Assembly: GCA_028227395.1 (NCBI GenBank)
Contig: JAOIZZ010000005.1
Coordinates: forward strand, 1 to 64,000
Source: Woeseiaceae bacterium
GTDB taxonomy: Bacteria; Pseudomonadota; Gammaproteobacteria; Steroidobacterales; Woeseiaceae
Length of the DNA stretch: 64,000 nucleotides
Direction: 5' to 3'
A program made the position numbers and the translations under genes. Of the stretch, positions 56,055-64,000 are shown piece after piece. Each line of letters begins with the position of its first letter. Within the stretch, counting starts at the first letter, position 1. The notes under the pieces are model-generated. The model saw only the letters and a list, made by a program, of their open reading frames with translations. It made no database searches and was not told where the DNA came from.

Positions 56055-57389
56055 ATGCGTAAAGAAATCAATCGAGAGTATCTCGAATCTATCGTGGCTG
56101 ATGTTTTAGAGCAAGCATCAATTGAAGGAGCTGACCAAGCATCAGTGGGTGCAGGTAAGGATACGGGTTTTGGTGTTACAGCCAGATTGGGTGATATTGA
56201 GAATATTGAATATACGAATGGATGTGGATTAACTGTAACTGTCTATATTAATTCTAGAAAAGGACGCGCTAGTACTTCAGATTTAAGTCCATCTGCACTA
56301 AAAGAAACAACAAGAAAAGCATGTTCTTTTGCTAAATACACTGCCGCGGACAATTGTTCTGGGTTGGCTGATGTGAGTCTTATGGCCACGGGAGAATTAC
56401 CTGACATAGACATTCAACATAATTGGCCAATTTCTGTGGATGAGGCTACCAAAATGGCTATTGAATGTGAAGCTGCCGCTTTAAATTTGGATGAAAAAAT
56501 TGTTAATTCGGAAGGCGGTAATGTCAATACGAATACAGCGACCCGGGTTTATGGAAACTCACATGGCTTTTTAAGAAGTTATCAAAAAACAATGCATAAT
56601 ATTGGTTGTGTTGTTGTGGCGAGCCAGGAAAACGAAAAACAAAGAGATTACTGGTATAGTGCTTCCCGGTGCCCCGATGATCTTGAAAATCATATTCACA
56701 TTGGCAAAAAAGCTGGAACACGGGCATTAAAGAGACTGGGATCAAAAAAAATAGATACCACGGAGGCTCCGGTTTTATTTTCACCTCAATTGGCAGGTGC
56801 ATTTATTGGTCATGCTATTTCTGCGTTGTCCGGCAGTGCGCAATACCGAAAAGCCTCTTTTTTATTAGATGCTATGGGTAAACAAGTATTTCCAGATTTT
56901 CTTTCTATAGAGGAACGCCCTCATATTACAAAGGGGATGGGTAGTAGAGTTTATGATGCTGAGGGTGTAACGACCCAAGATCGAGAGATCATTTCAAATG
57001 GTAAGGTAGAAGGGTATCTCTTAGCCTCATATTCTGCTCGGCGTTTAAATATGACAACCACTGCGAATGCGGGGGGTGTATCCAATTTAATTATTCCTGG
57101 AACTGAAGATGATCAACAAGCGATTATTTCATCGATGCGACGCGGCCTTTTGGTGCAAGAATTAATTGGACAGGGGGTTAATGGTGTTACCGGTGATTAT
57201 TCCAGAGGTGCAGCTGGTTATTGGGTTGAAAATGGCGTGATTATCCATCCAGTTCACGAGGTAACAATTTCGGGTAATTTACTTAATCTCTATAAGAATA
57301 TTCTCGTGATTGGAAATGATTACGATCCAGGTAGCGATATACGGTGTGGTGCACTCTTGGTTGATAAATTGAAGATTTCAGGTAACTAG
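56055..57389 (+). CDS. pmbA: Metalloprotease subunit PmbA/TldE
   Basis: The partner of TldD; TldE lacks a metal site itself and shapes the substrate channel. 444 residues. GFGVTARLGDIENIEYTN near residue 37, SPQLAGAFIGHAISALSG and RMNMTTTANAGG-like (RRLNMTTTANAGGVSNL) segments are diagnostic. No HExxxH is present, as expected. It is convergent with purC with a ten-base gap. Confidence 0.94.
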   Translation: MRKEINREYLESIVADVLEQASIEGADQASVGAGKDTGFGVTARLGDIENIEYTNGCGLTVTVYINSRKGRASTSDLSPSALKETTRKACSFAKYTAADNCSGLADVSLMATGELPDIDIQHNWPISVDEATKMAIECEAAALNLDEKIVNSEGGNVNTNTATRVYGNSHGFLRSYQKTMHNIGCVVVASQENEKQRDYWYSASRCPDDLENHIHIGKKAGTRALKRLGSKKIDTTEAPVLFSPQLAGAFIGHAISALSGSAQYRKASFLLDAMGKQVFPDFLSIEERPHITKGMGSRVYDAEGVTTQDREIISNGKVEGYLLASYSARRLNMTTTANAGGVSNLIIPGTEDDQQAIISSMRRGLLVQELIGQGVNGVTGDYSRGAAGYWVENGVIIHPVHEVTISGNLLNLYKNILVIGNDYDPGSDIRCGALLVDKLKISGN

Positions 57390-57399
57390 TCATCATATT

Positions 57400-58290
57400 T
57401 TAATTGATCAAGATATCGTAAGCTTCATGATACTTCTTGTATGTTTCACTGAGCACACTTTCAGGCAAAATGGGTCCTGGACTTTTTTTATTCCAAGTTA
57501 ATGTGTCTAAATAATCACGTAAGAATTGCTTGTCATAACTTGGAGGACTCATTCCGATTTGATATTGATCTTTTGGCCAAAATCTCGATGAATCTGGCGT
57601 AAGTATTTCATCGATAATAAATAATTTATTATCTCTGTCTAGACCGAATTCAAATTTAGTATCAGCAATGATAATACCTCTTTCTTGTGCATAATGAGCT
57701 GCTCGTTCGTATATTTTTATTGCTATATTGCGAACATCGTTAGCCAGCTCCTCTCCAATCAAAGAGCAAGTTTTCTCATAATCAATATTTTCATCATGAT
57801 CACCAGAAGCAGCTTTCGTTGCTGGTGTAAATATCGTTTTAGGCAGTTTTTCTGCTTGTTGCATATTTTCAGAAATATTGATGCCACAAACTTTCCCTGT
57901 TTGTTCATAGTCTCGCCAACCTGATCCAATCAAATATCCTCTTACTACTGCTTCTATGGGCAATGGTTTGAGTTTTTTTACAATAATTGCTCTTTTTTGG
58001 AGTTGCAGGAGTAATCTTTCATCGCTGATATATTGTTCTAGTTTTATTCCGGTAAGATGATTAGGGACAATATCTTCCATCATGTTAAACCAGAAATTTG
58101 AAATTTCAGTAAGAATTTTGCCTTTACCTGGAACTGCATCAGGCATTACGACATCATATGCAGACAACCTATCTGTAGTGATAATCAATAAATGATCACT
58201 ATTTAAATCATAGATATCTCTTACTTTACCTCTGGCTATAAGTTTTAAATTAGGAATAGTAGATTCAAATAAAACATCTATATCATTCAT
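57400..58290 (-). CDS. purC: SAICAR synthase, long form
   Basis: Adds aspartate to CAIR in purine synthesis. I chose ATG 58290 (296 residues) over a TTG at 58302, because TTGGAAA lies at a good distance upstream. ARGKVRDIYDL, LSAYDVVMPDAVPGKG, TPATKAASGDHDENI and DEILTPDSSRFWP are typical. It is the longer SAICAR type (about 300 residues, versus 237 in E. coli). Confidence 0.94.
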   Translation of the reverse strand: MNDIDVLFESTIPNLKLIARGKVRDIYDLNSDHLLIITTDRLSAYDVVMPDAVPGKGKILTEISNFWFNMMEDIVPNHLTGIKLEQYISDERLLLQLQKRAIIVKKLKPLPIEAVVRGYLIGSGWRDYEQTGKVCGINISENMQQAEKLPKTIFTPATKAASGDHDENIDYEKTCSLIGEELANDVRNIAIKIYERAAHYAQERGIIIADTKFEFGLDRDNKLFIIDEILTPDSSRFWPKDQYQIGMSPPSYDKQFLRDYLDTLTWNKKSPGPILPESVLSETYKKYHEAYDILIN

Positions 58291-58437
58291 GCTTGTTTCC
58301 AATTATTTTTTATAATCTCATTTTAATTTATTAAGATCAAAATGAATACGATGTCTTGATTATAATTATCATAGGTGAATATTTTAATATATTTGTTTAA
58401 TATAAGATTTTTACTAATCAAAGAAAAGGATAATACA

Positions 58438-59115
58438 TTGACTCCATTTATAGCACCATCAATTCTCTCCGCTAACTTTGCGAAACTCGGTGAAGAGGTA
58501 AATGCGGTATTGGATGCAGGGGCGGATATTATTCATTTTGATGTTATGGATAATCGTTTTGTCCCTGTTTTAACTATTGGACCATTGGTATGTCAATCCT
58601 TAAGAGATTTCGGTGTAACAGCACCCATCGATGTCCACTTAATGGCTGAACCGGTAGATAATTTAATTTTAGATTTTTCCAAAGCAGGTGCTAGTTATAT
58701 CTCATTTCATCCCGAAGCCAGTCGGCATGTCCATCGATCATTAAATTTGATCCGTGAGCAAGGTTGTAAGGCCGGCTTAGTTTTTAGTCCTGCTACTCCA
58801 TTAGCGTGGCTTGAACATGTCATAGATGATATTGATTTGATTCTAATTATGTCTGTCAATCCAGGTTTTGGCGGGCAATCATTTATTGAGTCTTCAATGG
58901 ATAAAATATCTACAGCTAGAGAAATAATTGATGCTAGCGGTAACGATATAAGACTGGAAGTGGATGGCGGCGTTAAAATAAACAATATAAGAGAAATTGC
59001 TGCTGCAGGTGCTGATACTTTTGTGGCAGGATCAGCTATTTTCAATAGTGATAATTATTCTGAAACGATCAGCGCGATGAAGTCTGAAATAATGCTAAAG
59101 CCCATTGATAATTAA
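58438..59115 (+). CDS. rpe: Ribulose-phosphate 3-epimerase
   Basis: Interconverts ribulose- and xylulose-5-phosphate. The best start is TTG 58438 with AAAAGGA seven bases upstream, giving 225 residues from [17 protein letters not shown]; the frame is open to 58375 but without homology. [29 protein letters not shown] and LEVDGGV mark the barrel active site. Its TAA overlaps the coq7 stop on the other strand. Confidence 0.95.
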   Translation: MTPFIAPSILSANFAKLGEEVNAVLDAGADIIHFDVMDNRFVPVLTIGPLVCQSLRDFGVTAPIDVHLMAEPVDNLILDFSKAGASYISFHPEASRHVHRSLNLIREQGCKAGLVFSPATPLAWLEHVIDDIDLILIMSVNPGFGGQSFIESSMDKISTAREIIDASGNDIRLEVDGGVKINNIREIAAAGADTFVAGSAIFNSDNYSETISAMKSEIMLKPIDN

Positions 59116-59756
59116 ATATGATAAGCGGTTTTAGTCATCACTTTTGAAGTGATCTTCATTAAATAACGAATAAATTTAGGTAATTTTTCAGCACCTGCTT
59201 TTTTAGCATTGGCCTGATGCTGTTCTTCTTCTAGGCGCATTTGTGCAACTATTTTTCTGCTTCGTTGGTCTTGCTTAGGTAATAGTTTCATATGTTTATC
59301 GAGATGATTGCTGACTTGTCTTTCGGTTTCCTCTATAAAACCAAGCGACCACTTGTCACCAATAAATCCCGCCAACGATCCTATAACCAGAGATCCAGAG
59401 TACCAAATTGGACCTAGCTTGCTAGGTCTCTCATTTAGTTCCTCGATTCTCTCACGACACCAATTTAGATGATCTAATTCTTCATTAGCGGCTTCAATCA
59501 TTTGTTCTTTTATAGAGTCATTTCTGGCAAAAACAGATTGCCCTTCATACAATCCCTGTGCTGCAACTTCTCCAGCGTGATTGACTCTCATTAGGGCAGC
59601 TGCATGAGATCTTTCTGCGTCCGTTAAATCCCCTTCAGGTGTTCCTTCAGCAGGATTTTTTCTATAAGCTTTGGGTTGTTCCGAGGCAACAAAAAGACGC
59701 ATTCGGTCTATTGAGGTTAGAATCTTATCCAATGTATTAGTTGACTGATTTAGCAT
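59112..59756 (-). CDS. coq7: Demethoxyubiquinone hydroxylase Coq7
   Basis: A di-iron monooxygenase for a late step of ubiquinone synthesis. 214 residues. Iron ligands are seen as Glu in [18 protein letters not shown] and ExxH pairs in [12 protein letters not shown] and RLEEEQHQ. This is the coq7 type found in Pseudomonas rather than the flavin-dependent UbiF of E. coli, so the cell most likely respires with ubiquinone-8 or a relative. Confidence 0.93.
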   Translation of the reverse strand: MLNQSTNTLDKILTSIDRMRLFVASEQPKAYRKNPAEGTPEGDLTDAERSHAAALMRVNHAGEVAAQGLYEGQSVFARNDSIKEQMIEAANEELDHLNWCRERIEELNERPSKLGPIWYSGSLVIGSLAGFIGDKWSLGFIEETERQVSNHLDKHMKLLPKQDQRSRKIVAQMRLEEEQHQANAKKAGAEKLPKFIRYLMKITSKVMTKTAYHI

Positions 59757-59870
59757 GAATTAATTGTAACTTAGTTGGATAATTCTTTAAAATTATTTTT
59801 GCTATTTGTAATAAAAAAGTATTTATTCTTGTTTATCTTAAATATTACATCAGAAAAGATAAGGTAGTAT

Positions 59871-59899
59871 TTGCAATGATGGGATTGCTGCAGTAGAAT
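59871..59899 (+). promoter_or_regulatory. Candidate sigma70 promoter of rplM-rpsI
   Basis: TTGCAA (59871-59876) and TAGAAT (59894-59899) are separated by the ideal 17 bases. The expected start, near 59906, falls in a short GC-rich TCGCGCC patch, as is common for stringently controlled ribosomal promoters. About 97 bases of leader follow before the rplM ATG. L13 is known to repress its own mRNA in E. coli; whether this leader is the target is inference. Confidence 0.55.
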
Positions 59900-60003
59900 C
59901 TCGCGCCTTTATATGTTTATCTTTTTGTAGCTCAATTTAAGTAATAAATTGATAATCAATAAACGATTTACCGGTTGTTTGTCTACTAGTTTGGAAAAAA
60001 TAA

Positions 60004-60438
60004 ATGAAAACCTTTTCAGCAAAAAATGAAGAAGTCGAGCGCAATTGGTATCTAGTTGATGCTACTGGCAAAACTCTTGGACGATTAGCGACAGATATTG
60101 CATCCAGACTTCGAGGTAAGCATAAAGCTGTGTATACACCACATGTAGATACTGGCGATTATATTGTGGTCATTAATGCAGAAAAAATCCGTGTTACTGG
60201 TAATAAATTGAAAGATAAGATGTATCATAGATATACTGGTTATATTGGTAATCTTAAATCGATTCCACTTGAAAAATTACTCAAAGAGAAACCAGAAAGA
60301 GCTATTGAATTTGCTGTTAAAGGAATGCTTCCTAGAAATTCTCTTGGTCGCAAGATGTACTCTAAGTTAAAAGTTTTTGCAGGATCAGAGCATGATCATC
60401 AAGCGCAACAACCAATTCCTTTAGAGATAAACGCGTAA
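60004..60438 (+). CDS. rplM: 50S ribosomal protein L13
   Basis: An early-binding 50S protein. The 144 residues start [20 protein letters not shown] and include [21 protein letters not shown], then [20 protein letters not shown] and [21 protein letters not shown]. The gene has its own promoter and forms the standard pair with rpsI. Confidence 0.97.
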   Translation: MKTFSAKNEEVERNWYLVDATGKTLGRLATDIASRLRGKHKAVYTPHVDTGDYIVVINAEKIRVTGNKLKDKMYHRYTGYIGNLKSIPLEKLLKEKPERAIEFAVKGMLPRNSLGRKMYSKLKVFAGSEHDHQAQQPIPLEINA

Positions 60439-60462
60439 ATAATCGCATAAGGTAAAAGGTTA

Positions 60463-60855
60463 ATGTCTGAAGAACAATATTATGGAACTGGGCGTCGTAA
60501 ATCATCGACAGCAAGAGTTTTTGTTAAAGATGGTAAAGGTACTATTACTGTCAATAACAAGCCATTAGAAGCGTTCTTTGGAAGAAAGACCGGTCAAATG
60601 ATTGTAAGGCAACCATTAGAGTTGGTTGAGATGGTAGGAAAATTTGATGTTAATGCTACTGTTAAAGGTGGAGGTATTACTGGTCAAGCAGGCGCTATTC
60701 GTCATGGACTCACTCGAGCTTTGATGCAATTTGATGAATCTTTAAGACCCAACCTCAGAAAAGCTGGCTTTGTAACAAGAGATGCTCGTGAAGTTGAAAG
60801 AAAGAAAGTGGGCCTCAGAAAAGCACGTCGCGCCACTCAATTCTCTAAGCGTTAA
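60463..60855 (+). CDS. rpsI: 30S ribosomal protein S9
   Basis: S9 contacts P-site tRNA through its C-terminal tail. The 130 residues begin with [17 protein letters not shown] and end in [17 protein letters not shown], whose final Lys-Arg reaches the P site. The [18 protein letters not shown] segment is diagnostic. AAGGTAAAAGG lies upstream of the ATG. Confidence 0.97.
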   Translation: MSEEQYYGTGRRKSSTARVFVKDGKGTITVNNKPLEAFFGRKTGQMIVRQPLELVEMVGKFDVNATVKGGGITGQAGAIRHGLTRALMQFDESLRPNLRKAGFVTRDAREVERKKVGLRKARRATQFSKR

Positions 60856-60877
60856 ATATTTTTATATTTTTCTCGAC

Positions 60878-61014
60878 ATAACAGAGGCAAGCTCTCTGTT
60901 ATAATCTCATCCTATTATTCCATTCTTATTATTTAGTAGGAATAATTAAGTATTTTATATTCAAGCAAAAAAATGATTAAAATTTAGGTATATTATAGGC
61001 ACCTAGATTTTTTT
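60878..61014. repeat. Three inverted repeats between rpsI and the GNAT gene
   Basis: ATAACAGAG/CTCTGTTAT (60878-60902) is a perfect nine-base-pair hairpin with a seven-base loop. ATTATTCC/GGAATAAT (60914-60946) follows. TAGGT/ACCTA (60985-61005) then precedes a run of seven T (61008-61014). The first can act as an rpsI terminator; the third resembles a weak terminator. A TATAAT overlaps the 3' arm of the first hairpin. Confidence 0.45.
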
Positions 61015-61033
61015 ATAGGGGTGGATGTTAATT

Positions 61034-61483
61034 ATGATAAATATAAAAAGAGCAGAACAACTGCATTTAGGAGAATTAGCTAGATTATTTAATTTGTATA
61101 GGATTTTCTATGAGCAACCATCCGATGAAAAATTAGCTTTTAAATTCCTTAGAGAAAGAATGGAAAAGAATGAATCCACTGTCATTGTTTTTGAAGAAAA
61201 TTCTAAAAAATTAAATGGCTTTGTGCAGCTTTATGGCTCGTTCTGCTCAGTTAGTGCTGAACCAATTTTGATCCTTTATGATTTGTTTGTAGAGCAAGAA
61301 AAAAGAGGTGAAGGTATTGGTAGAAAGCTCATGCATAGCGCTAATGATTTTGCAAAGTCAAATGGTTACTCTCGTTTAGAGCTCTCCACAGCAAAAGATA
61401 ATTATGTTGGTCAATCCTTATATGAATCTCTTGGTTATGAGCTAGATAATGAATTTCTGCATTATTCTCTGGATGTGAAGTGA
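61034..61483 (+). CDS. GNAT-family N-acetyltransferase
   Basis: About 149 residues from the ATG at 61034, which has AGGGGTGG at good spacing (an in-frame ATG at 61025 is too close to it). The acetyl-CoA motif A is LFVEQEKRGEGIGRKLMHSA (RxxGxG/A) near residue 90, and AKDNYVGQSLYESLGY is motif B. The acceptor substrate is unknown. It is coupled to a DUF2256 gene by a GTGA overlap. Confidence 0.85.
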   Translation: MINIKRAEQLHLGELARLFNLYRIFYEQPSDEKLAFKFLRERMEKNESTVIVFEENSKKLNGFVQLYGSFCSVSAEPILILYDLFVEQEKRGEGIGRKLMHSANDFAKSNGYSRLELSTAKDNYVGQSLYESLGYELDNEFLHYSLDVK

Positions 61484-61626
61484 AGCATAGACAGGCAAGC
61501 GAGAAAATATGCCCAATCTGTAATTTATCATTCCAATGGCGAAAAAAATGGCGAAATAATTGGGATAAGGTTATTTACTGCAGCGAAAAATGCAGATTCA
61601 ATAAAACTGCAAAAATCTTAAGATAG
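61480..61626 (+). CDS. DUF2256 small zinc-ribbon-like protein
   Basis: A 48-residue protein starting at a GTG that overlaps the GNAT stop by four bases. The pattern ICPICNLSFQWRKKWRNNWD followed by VIYCSEKCR is the DUF2256 signature, with two CxxC-like pairs (CPIC and CSEKC) likely to bind zinc. Function is unknown. In other bacteria it is often found near photolyase/cryptochrome-like genes; none is nearby here. Confidence 0.85.
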   Translation: MKHRQASEKICPICNLSFQWRKKWRNNWDKVIYCSEKCRFNKTAKILR

Positions 61627-61632
61627 AATAAA

Positions 61633-62316
61633 TTAAACTTCTTGAGTGTTTTTATCTATCGTTTTAATGCCATCATTACTGGCAATCAATAAAGCATCGG
61701 CCGATCGATGAGCGAAGATTCCAATTGTCACGACACCCGCAATTTGATTTATCTCATACTCGAATTCCAAAGGGTTATTGATTTTAAGATTATGGACATC
61801 AATAATTTCATTGCCATTATCCGTAATAAAATTCTCTCTCCAAACAGGCTGGCCTTTGAGTTTAATTATTTCTCTTGATATGTAAGACCGAGCCATTGGA
61901 ATGACTTCAATGGGTAAAGGAAATTCTCCTAAAAAGGGGACTAATTTAGAATCATCAATGATGCAGATAAATTTTCTTGCTGCAGCGGCTAGGATTTTTT
62001 CTCGAGTGAGGGCACCACCACCGCCTTTGATTAGATGCAGATTCTTTGTTGCTTCATCTGCACCGTCTATATAGAGGTCAAGGCTACCTATCTCATTAAG
62101 TGTCAATACATCAAATCCATGGGACCTAAGGAGTCTCTCTGTTTCTATAGAGCTTGAGGCAATTGAAGTAATTTTATTCTTAATGCTTGGAATTAAATCG
62201 ATCAAGTAATTTACTGTTGATCCTGTCCCCATGCCTAAAATACAGTCATTATGAATATATTCTAAGGCTGCTCTCGCCACATTTAATTTTTTCTCATTTT
62301 GATCCATGATTTCCAT
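61633..62316 (-). CDS. rpiA: Ribose-5-phosphate isomerase A
   Basis: Interconverts ribose- and ribulose-5-phosphate; together with rpe in this window it covers the non-oxidative entry of the pentose phosphate pathway. 227 residues. GMGTGSTVNYLI near residue 29, DLYIDGADEAT, and LIKGGGGALTREKIL are active-site segments. It may start three codons later at a second ATG. The rpiA/ygfA neighbourhood is as in E. coli. Confidence 0.95.
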   Translation of the reverse strand: MEIMDQNEKKLNVARAALEYIHNDCILGMGTGSTVNYLIDLIPSIKNKITSIASSSIETERLLRSHGFDVLTLNEIGSLDLYIDGADEATKNLHLIKGGGGALTREKILAAAARKFICIIDDSKLVPFLGEFPLPIEVIPMARSYISREIIKLKGQPVWRENFITDNGNEIIDVHNLKINNPLEFEYEINQIAGVVTIGIFAHRSADALLIASNDGIKTIDKNTQEV

Positions 62317-62348
62317 TTAATGAATTTATATTTATTGTAAGGTAATGT

Positions 62349-62918
62349 CTAGAAAATACAGCCTGACTCGGTAAATACATGGTCGAGATCAATATCCCAA
62401 CTATCTGATTGTATTGCTTTGAAGTGCTGGCAATCAAAAGCAATACCTATCAGTATGGGTTTTTTGTTATTTTGACGTAGAGATTGAAATTTCTTATCAT
62501 AATATCCGCCTCCCATGCCTATCCTTTTTCCTGTGGAATCAAAAGCAACCAAAGGTACAATGATTAGGTCTATTTTTTCAATATCTTGATCTTCATTGTC
62601 TTTAGGTTCCTTTATGCCATATTGATTAGTTGAATATCTAGAATCTTTGTTTATTTGAATGAAATTTATGGTCGCATCTAATTGTAATTTTGGCAGAAAA
62701 AGAGATTTATTATTTTTTTTCATCTCTCTTATCATTAGTTCCGTATTTACCTCATCTCTCATAGATAAATAACAAGCAATGGTTTTTGCTTTTTTATAAT
62801 AATTGGAATTTATGATGGCATGCGTAATTATTTTTGACGCATGCATATTTTCATCATAATTAAGAGCACGTCTTCTTGAGAGGGCTTTTTGTCTTATCTC
62901 TTCTTTAGCGTTTTGCAT
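62349..62918 (-). CDS. ygfA: 5-formyltetrahydrofolate cyclo-ligase
   Basis: Converts 5-formyl-THF to methenyl-THF with ATP. 189 residues. The C-terminal motif GMGGGYYDKKFQ near residue 137 and GIAFDCQ are typical, as is the N-terminal KEEIRQKALSRRRAL. The gene directly follows the 6S RNA gene on the same strand, and co-transcription is known in E. coli. Confidence 0.93.
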   Translation of the reverse strand: MQNAKEEIRQKALSRRRALNYDENMHASKIITHAIINSNYYKKAKTIACYLSMRDEVNTELMIREMKKNNKSLFLPKLQLDATINFIQINKDSRYSTNQYGIKEPKDNEDQDIEKIDLIIVPLVAFDSTGKRIGMGGGYYDKKFQSLRQNNKKPILIGIAFDCQHFKAIQSDSWDIDLDHVFTESGCIF

Positions 62919-62941
62919 TATTTGATGGTGATTGAATAAAA

Positions 62942-63129
62942 AATCTCCCGCATATGCCGTTACAAACCGTTGCTCTCGAACCGGAGAAGCAAGTGGGGTT
63001 AGTCGAGATCACAACAGGCTATCCACGAAGATGTGGTTTTGCACAAATGCAATCAAAGAACATGACCCCAAAATATAAAGTTAGGATCGAAGGTATCCAG
63101 GATTATATCGAACATCGCAGGAGATTTTA
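62942..63129 (-). ncRNA. ssrS: 6S RNA
   Basis: Regulates RNA polymerase sigma70 holoenzyme in stationary phase. The gene lies between zapA and ygfA, its standard gammaproteobacterial place. Read on the minus strand, the 5' end is TCTCCTGCGATGTTCG and the 3' end is CGGCATATGCGGGAGAT followed by seven T. These match the conserved closing stem of E. coli 6S RNA (GAGATGTTCG and GGCATCTCGGAGAT). Ends are approximate. An open frame on the plus strand here is a shadow. Confidence 0.88.
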
Positions 63130-63154
63130 TTTAAAGCTTGCTGACTGAAATTAA

Positions 63155-63469
63155 TTAGAGTTCAAGTTGTTTATTATTGCCTATTACCGAGTCGACTTGA
63201 TCGGCCATTGTTTTAAGTCGTATACCTAGTGAATTTTCTATTACTTGATCTTTCGTTTCTGCTTGAATTAAATCATGCGCCATATTTAATGCTGCCATGA
63301 CGGCAATTCTGTCTAAACCAACGACTTTACCGCTATCTCTAATTTCCCGCATTTTCTTATTCAATGCTTCTGCTGAGTCCAATAATGCATTACGCTCACT
63401 TGCAAGACATGAGATTTGATATTCTTTTTCGAGTATTTTTACACTGACATGCGCATACATTTCACTCAC
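63155..63469 (-). CDS. zapA: Cell division protein ZapA
   Basis: ZapA bundles FtsZ filaments at midcell. 104 residues. The N-terminal VSVKILEKEYQISCLASERNALLDSAEALN shows the family's small domain; the C-terminal half is a coiled coil around DRIAVMAALNMAHDLI. The order TIGR02449 gene-zapA-6S RNA-ygfA is conserved, for example in Pseudomonas. Confidence 0.93.
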   Translation of the reverse strand: MSEMYAHVSVKILEKEYQISCLASERNALLDSAEALNKKMREIRDSGKVVGLDRIAVMAALNMAHDLIQAETKDQVIENSLGIRLKTMADQVDSVIGNNKQLEL

Positions 63470-63491
63470 TACTTGCTCCAGTTCATTTGAA

Positions 63492-63722
63492 TTAGTTACC
63501 TTGCTCCATTGATTTTAGTCTTACAATCATCGCTTCTACACGAGTTCTGACTTGTTCATTCTTTTGTAATAAAGTGGCTCTCTCTTTTGATAACGAATCT
63601 TGTTGTTCTTTTAAAGATTTGTTTTCACTTTGAAGGCGATCACAGATTTGGACAAGATCATCAAGTCGATCTTCGAGTCGATTGAGGTCAGCTTCGAAAT
63701 TGGGGGTTGTATTATTATTCAT
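63492..63722 (-). CDS. TIGR02449 family coiled-coil protein
   Basis: A 76-residue, almost wholly coiled-coil protein (DLNRLEDRLDDLVQICDRL, then RATLLQKNEQVRTRVEAMIVRLKSME). I chose the ATG at 63722; the frame is open to 63764 without homology. Proteins of this type precede zapA in Pseudomonas and relatives and are thought to be division-related because they resemble ZapB in size and fold. Function is not proven. Confidence 0.85.
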   Translation of the reverse strand: MNNNTTPNFEADLNRLEDRLDDLVQICDRLQSENKSLKEQQDSLSKERATLLQKNEQVRTRVEAMIVRLKSMEQGN

Positions 63723-63847
63723 TAGCCTAATATAAAGATCAGTGAGCAGATAATCAATCATCATATATTATATTTTATATAGTCAGCAATTGAGATAAAT
63801 GGGATCATGTCCTTACAATTCAAAAAAGTCATACGAAGTGTCGATTA

Positions 63848-64000
63848 ATGAGTAAACATTCAGTTAATTTTTCCGATCTTGAAAATAGCCTACACTCTTG
63901 TGGCTCAAGTTGGCTTTGTGCTCAATCTCATGGGCTATTATGCGGCAGGCTTTCAGTGCTGGGACCCAATGCATTTAATGTATGTGTTGAACAAATATTT
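63848..64000 (+). CDS. ygfB: YgfB-like (UPF0149) protein, 5' part
   Basis: The first 51 codons of a gene cut by the window edge. SWLCAQSHGLLCGRLSVLG fits the N-terminal pattern of UPF0149 proteins (xxAExHGLxxG). It is divergent from the TIGR02449/zapA operon, the usual place of ygfB, which is followed by pepP and ubiH in other species. The 125-base divergent region before it is AT-rich, with no promoter I can call with confidence. Confidence 0.82.
   Translation, partial: MSKHSVNFSDLENSLHSCGSSWLCAQSHGLLCGRLSVLGPNAFNVCVEQIF

Noticed and set aside
62954-63148. 64-residue open frame on the plus strand between ygfA and zapA
   Set aside because: It lies across the 6S RNA gene, and its sequence follows the conserved 6S ends on the other strand; no protein family recognised.
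1-64000. tRNA genes, CRISPR arrays, insertion sequences, prophage, toxin-antitoxin or defence genes
   Set aside because: Looked for by eye (T-loop GTTCGAAT, direct repeats, transposase motifs, known defence domains) and none found; tRNAscan-SE and a profile search would be decisive.

Overview
This window is a compact, clearly AT-rich stretch of chromosome from a gammaproteobacterium. Gene content and order support this: the S10-spc-alpha ribosomal block, uvrA/MFS/ssb, miaB-ybeZ-ybeY-ybeX-lnt, leuS-lptE, holA-nadD-rsfS-rlmH, maf-rng-yhdP-tldD, yjgA/pmbA, and rpiA-ygfA-6S RNA-zapA next to ygfB. All are gammaproteobacterial arrangements, closest to the Pseudomonas layout. Low G+C, frequent 1-4 nt gene overlaps and many TTG/GTG starts suggest a reduced or streamlined genome, such as a marine or host-associated lineage. 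The genus cannot be named from this sequence. No tRNA, rRNA, insertion sequence, prophage or CRISPR array was recognised.

Layout. 1-183: 3' end of an unidentified open frame, where rpsJ would be expected. 187-13675: 27 genes from rplC to rplQ, including secY, rpmJ and rpoA. 13743-26372: a mixed block with no single theme (two SDR oxidoreductases, a PCD-like protein, a frameshifted membrane-protein gene, pepQ, ggt, trpS, a membrane methyltransferase, a 2OG-Fe oxygenase, csaA, upp, a cold-shock gene with a structured leader, uup, slyX, a secreted cyclophilin). 26386-31148: uvrA, an MFS transporter and ssb. 31239-36590: miaB to lnt. 36667-46357: cysC, leuS, lptE, a broken HExxH gene, cysS, sufE, yidD, a MerC-like gene, a Trm112-like gene, holA, nadD, rsfS, rlmH. 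46375-57389: maf, rng, yhdP, tldD, purEK, yjgA, pmbA. 57400-59756: purC, rpe, coq7. 60004-60855: rplM-rpsI. 61034-64000: a GNAT gene, a 48-residue DUF2256 protein, rpiA, ygfA, 6S RNA, zapA, a TIGR02449 coiled coil, and the start of ygfB.

Most genes serve core functions: translation and its quality control, envelope assembly, DNA repair, purine and pyrimidine salvage or synthesis, and the pentose phosphate pathway. The less ordinary signals are two decayed genes. One has three single-base losses; the other has an ochre stop exactly where the catalytic Glu of an HExxH motif should be. Others are a maf gene with no ATG/GTG/TTG start, sited where the rod-shape genes mrdAB and mreBCD are missing from two fused clusters; an acidic 73-residue tail on ribosomal protein L3; a three-hairpin cold-shock leader; and a tightly overlapping ggt-trpS-methyltransferase-dioxygenase run. 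I found no clear new defence or mobile system.
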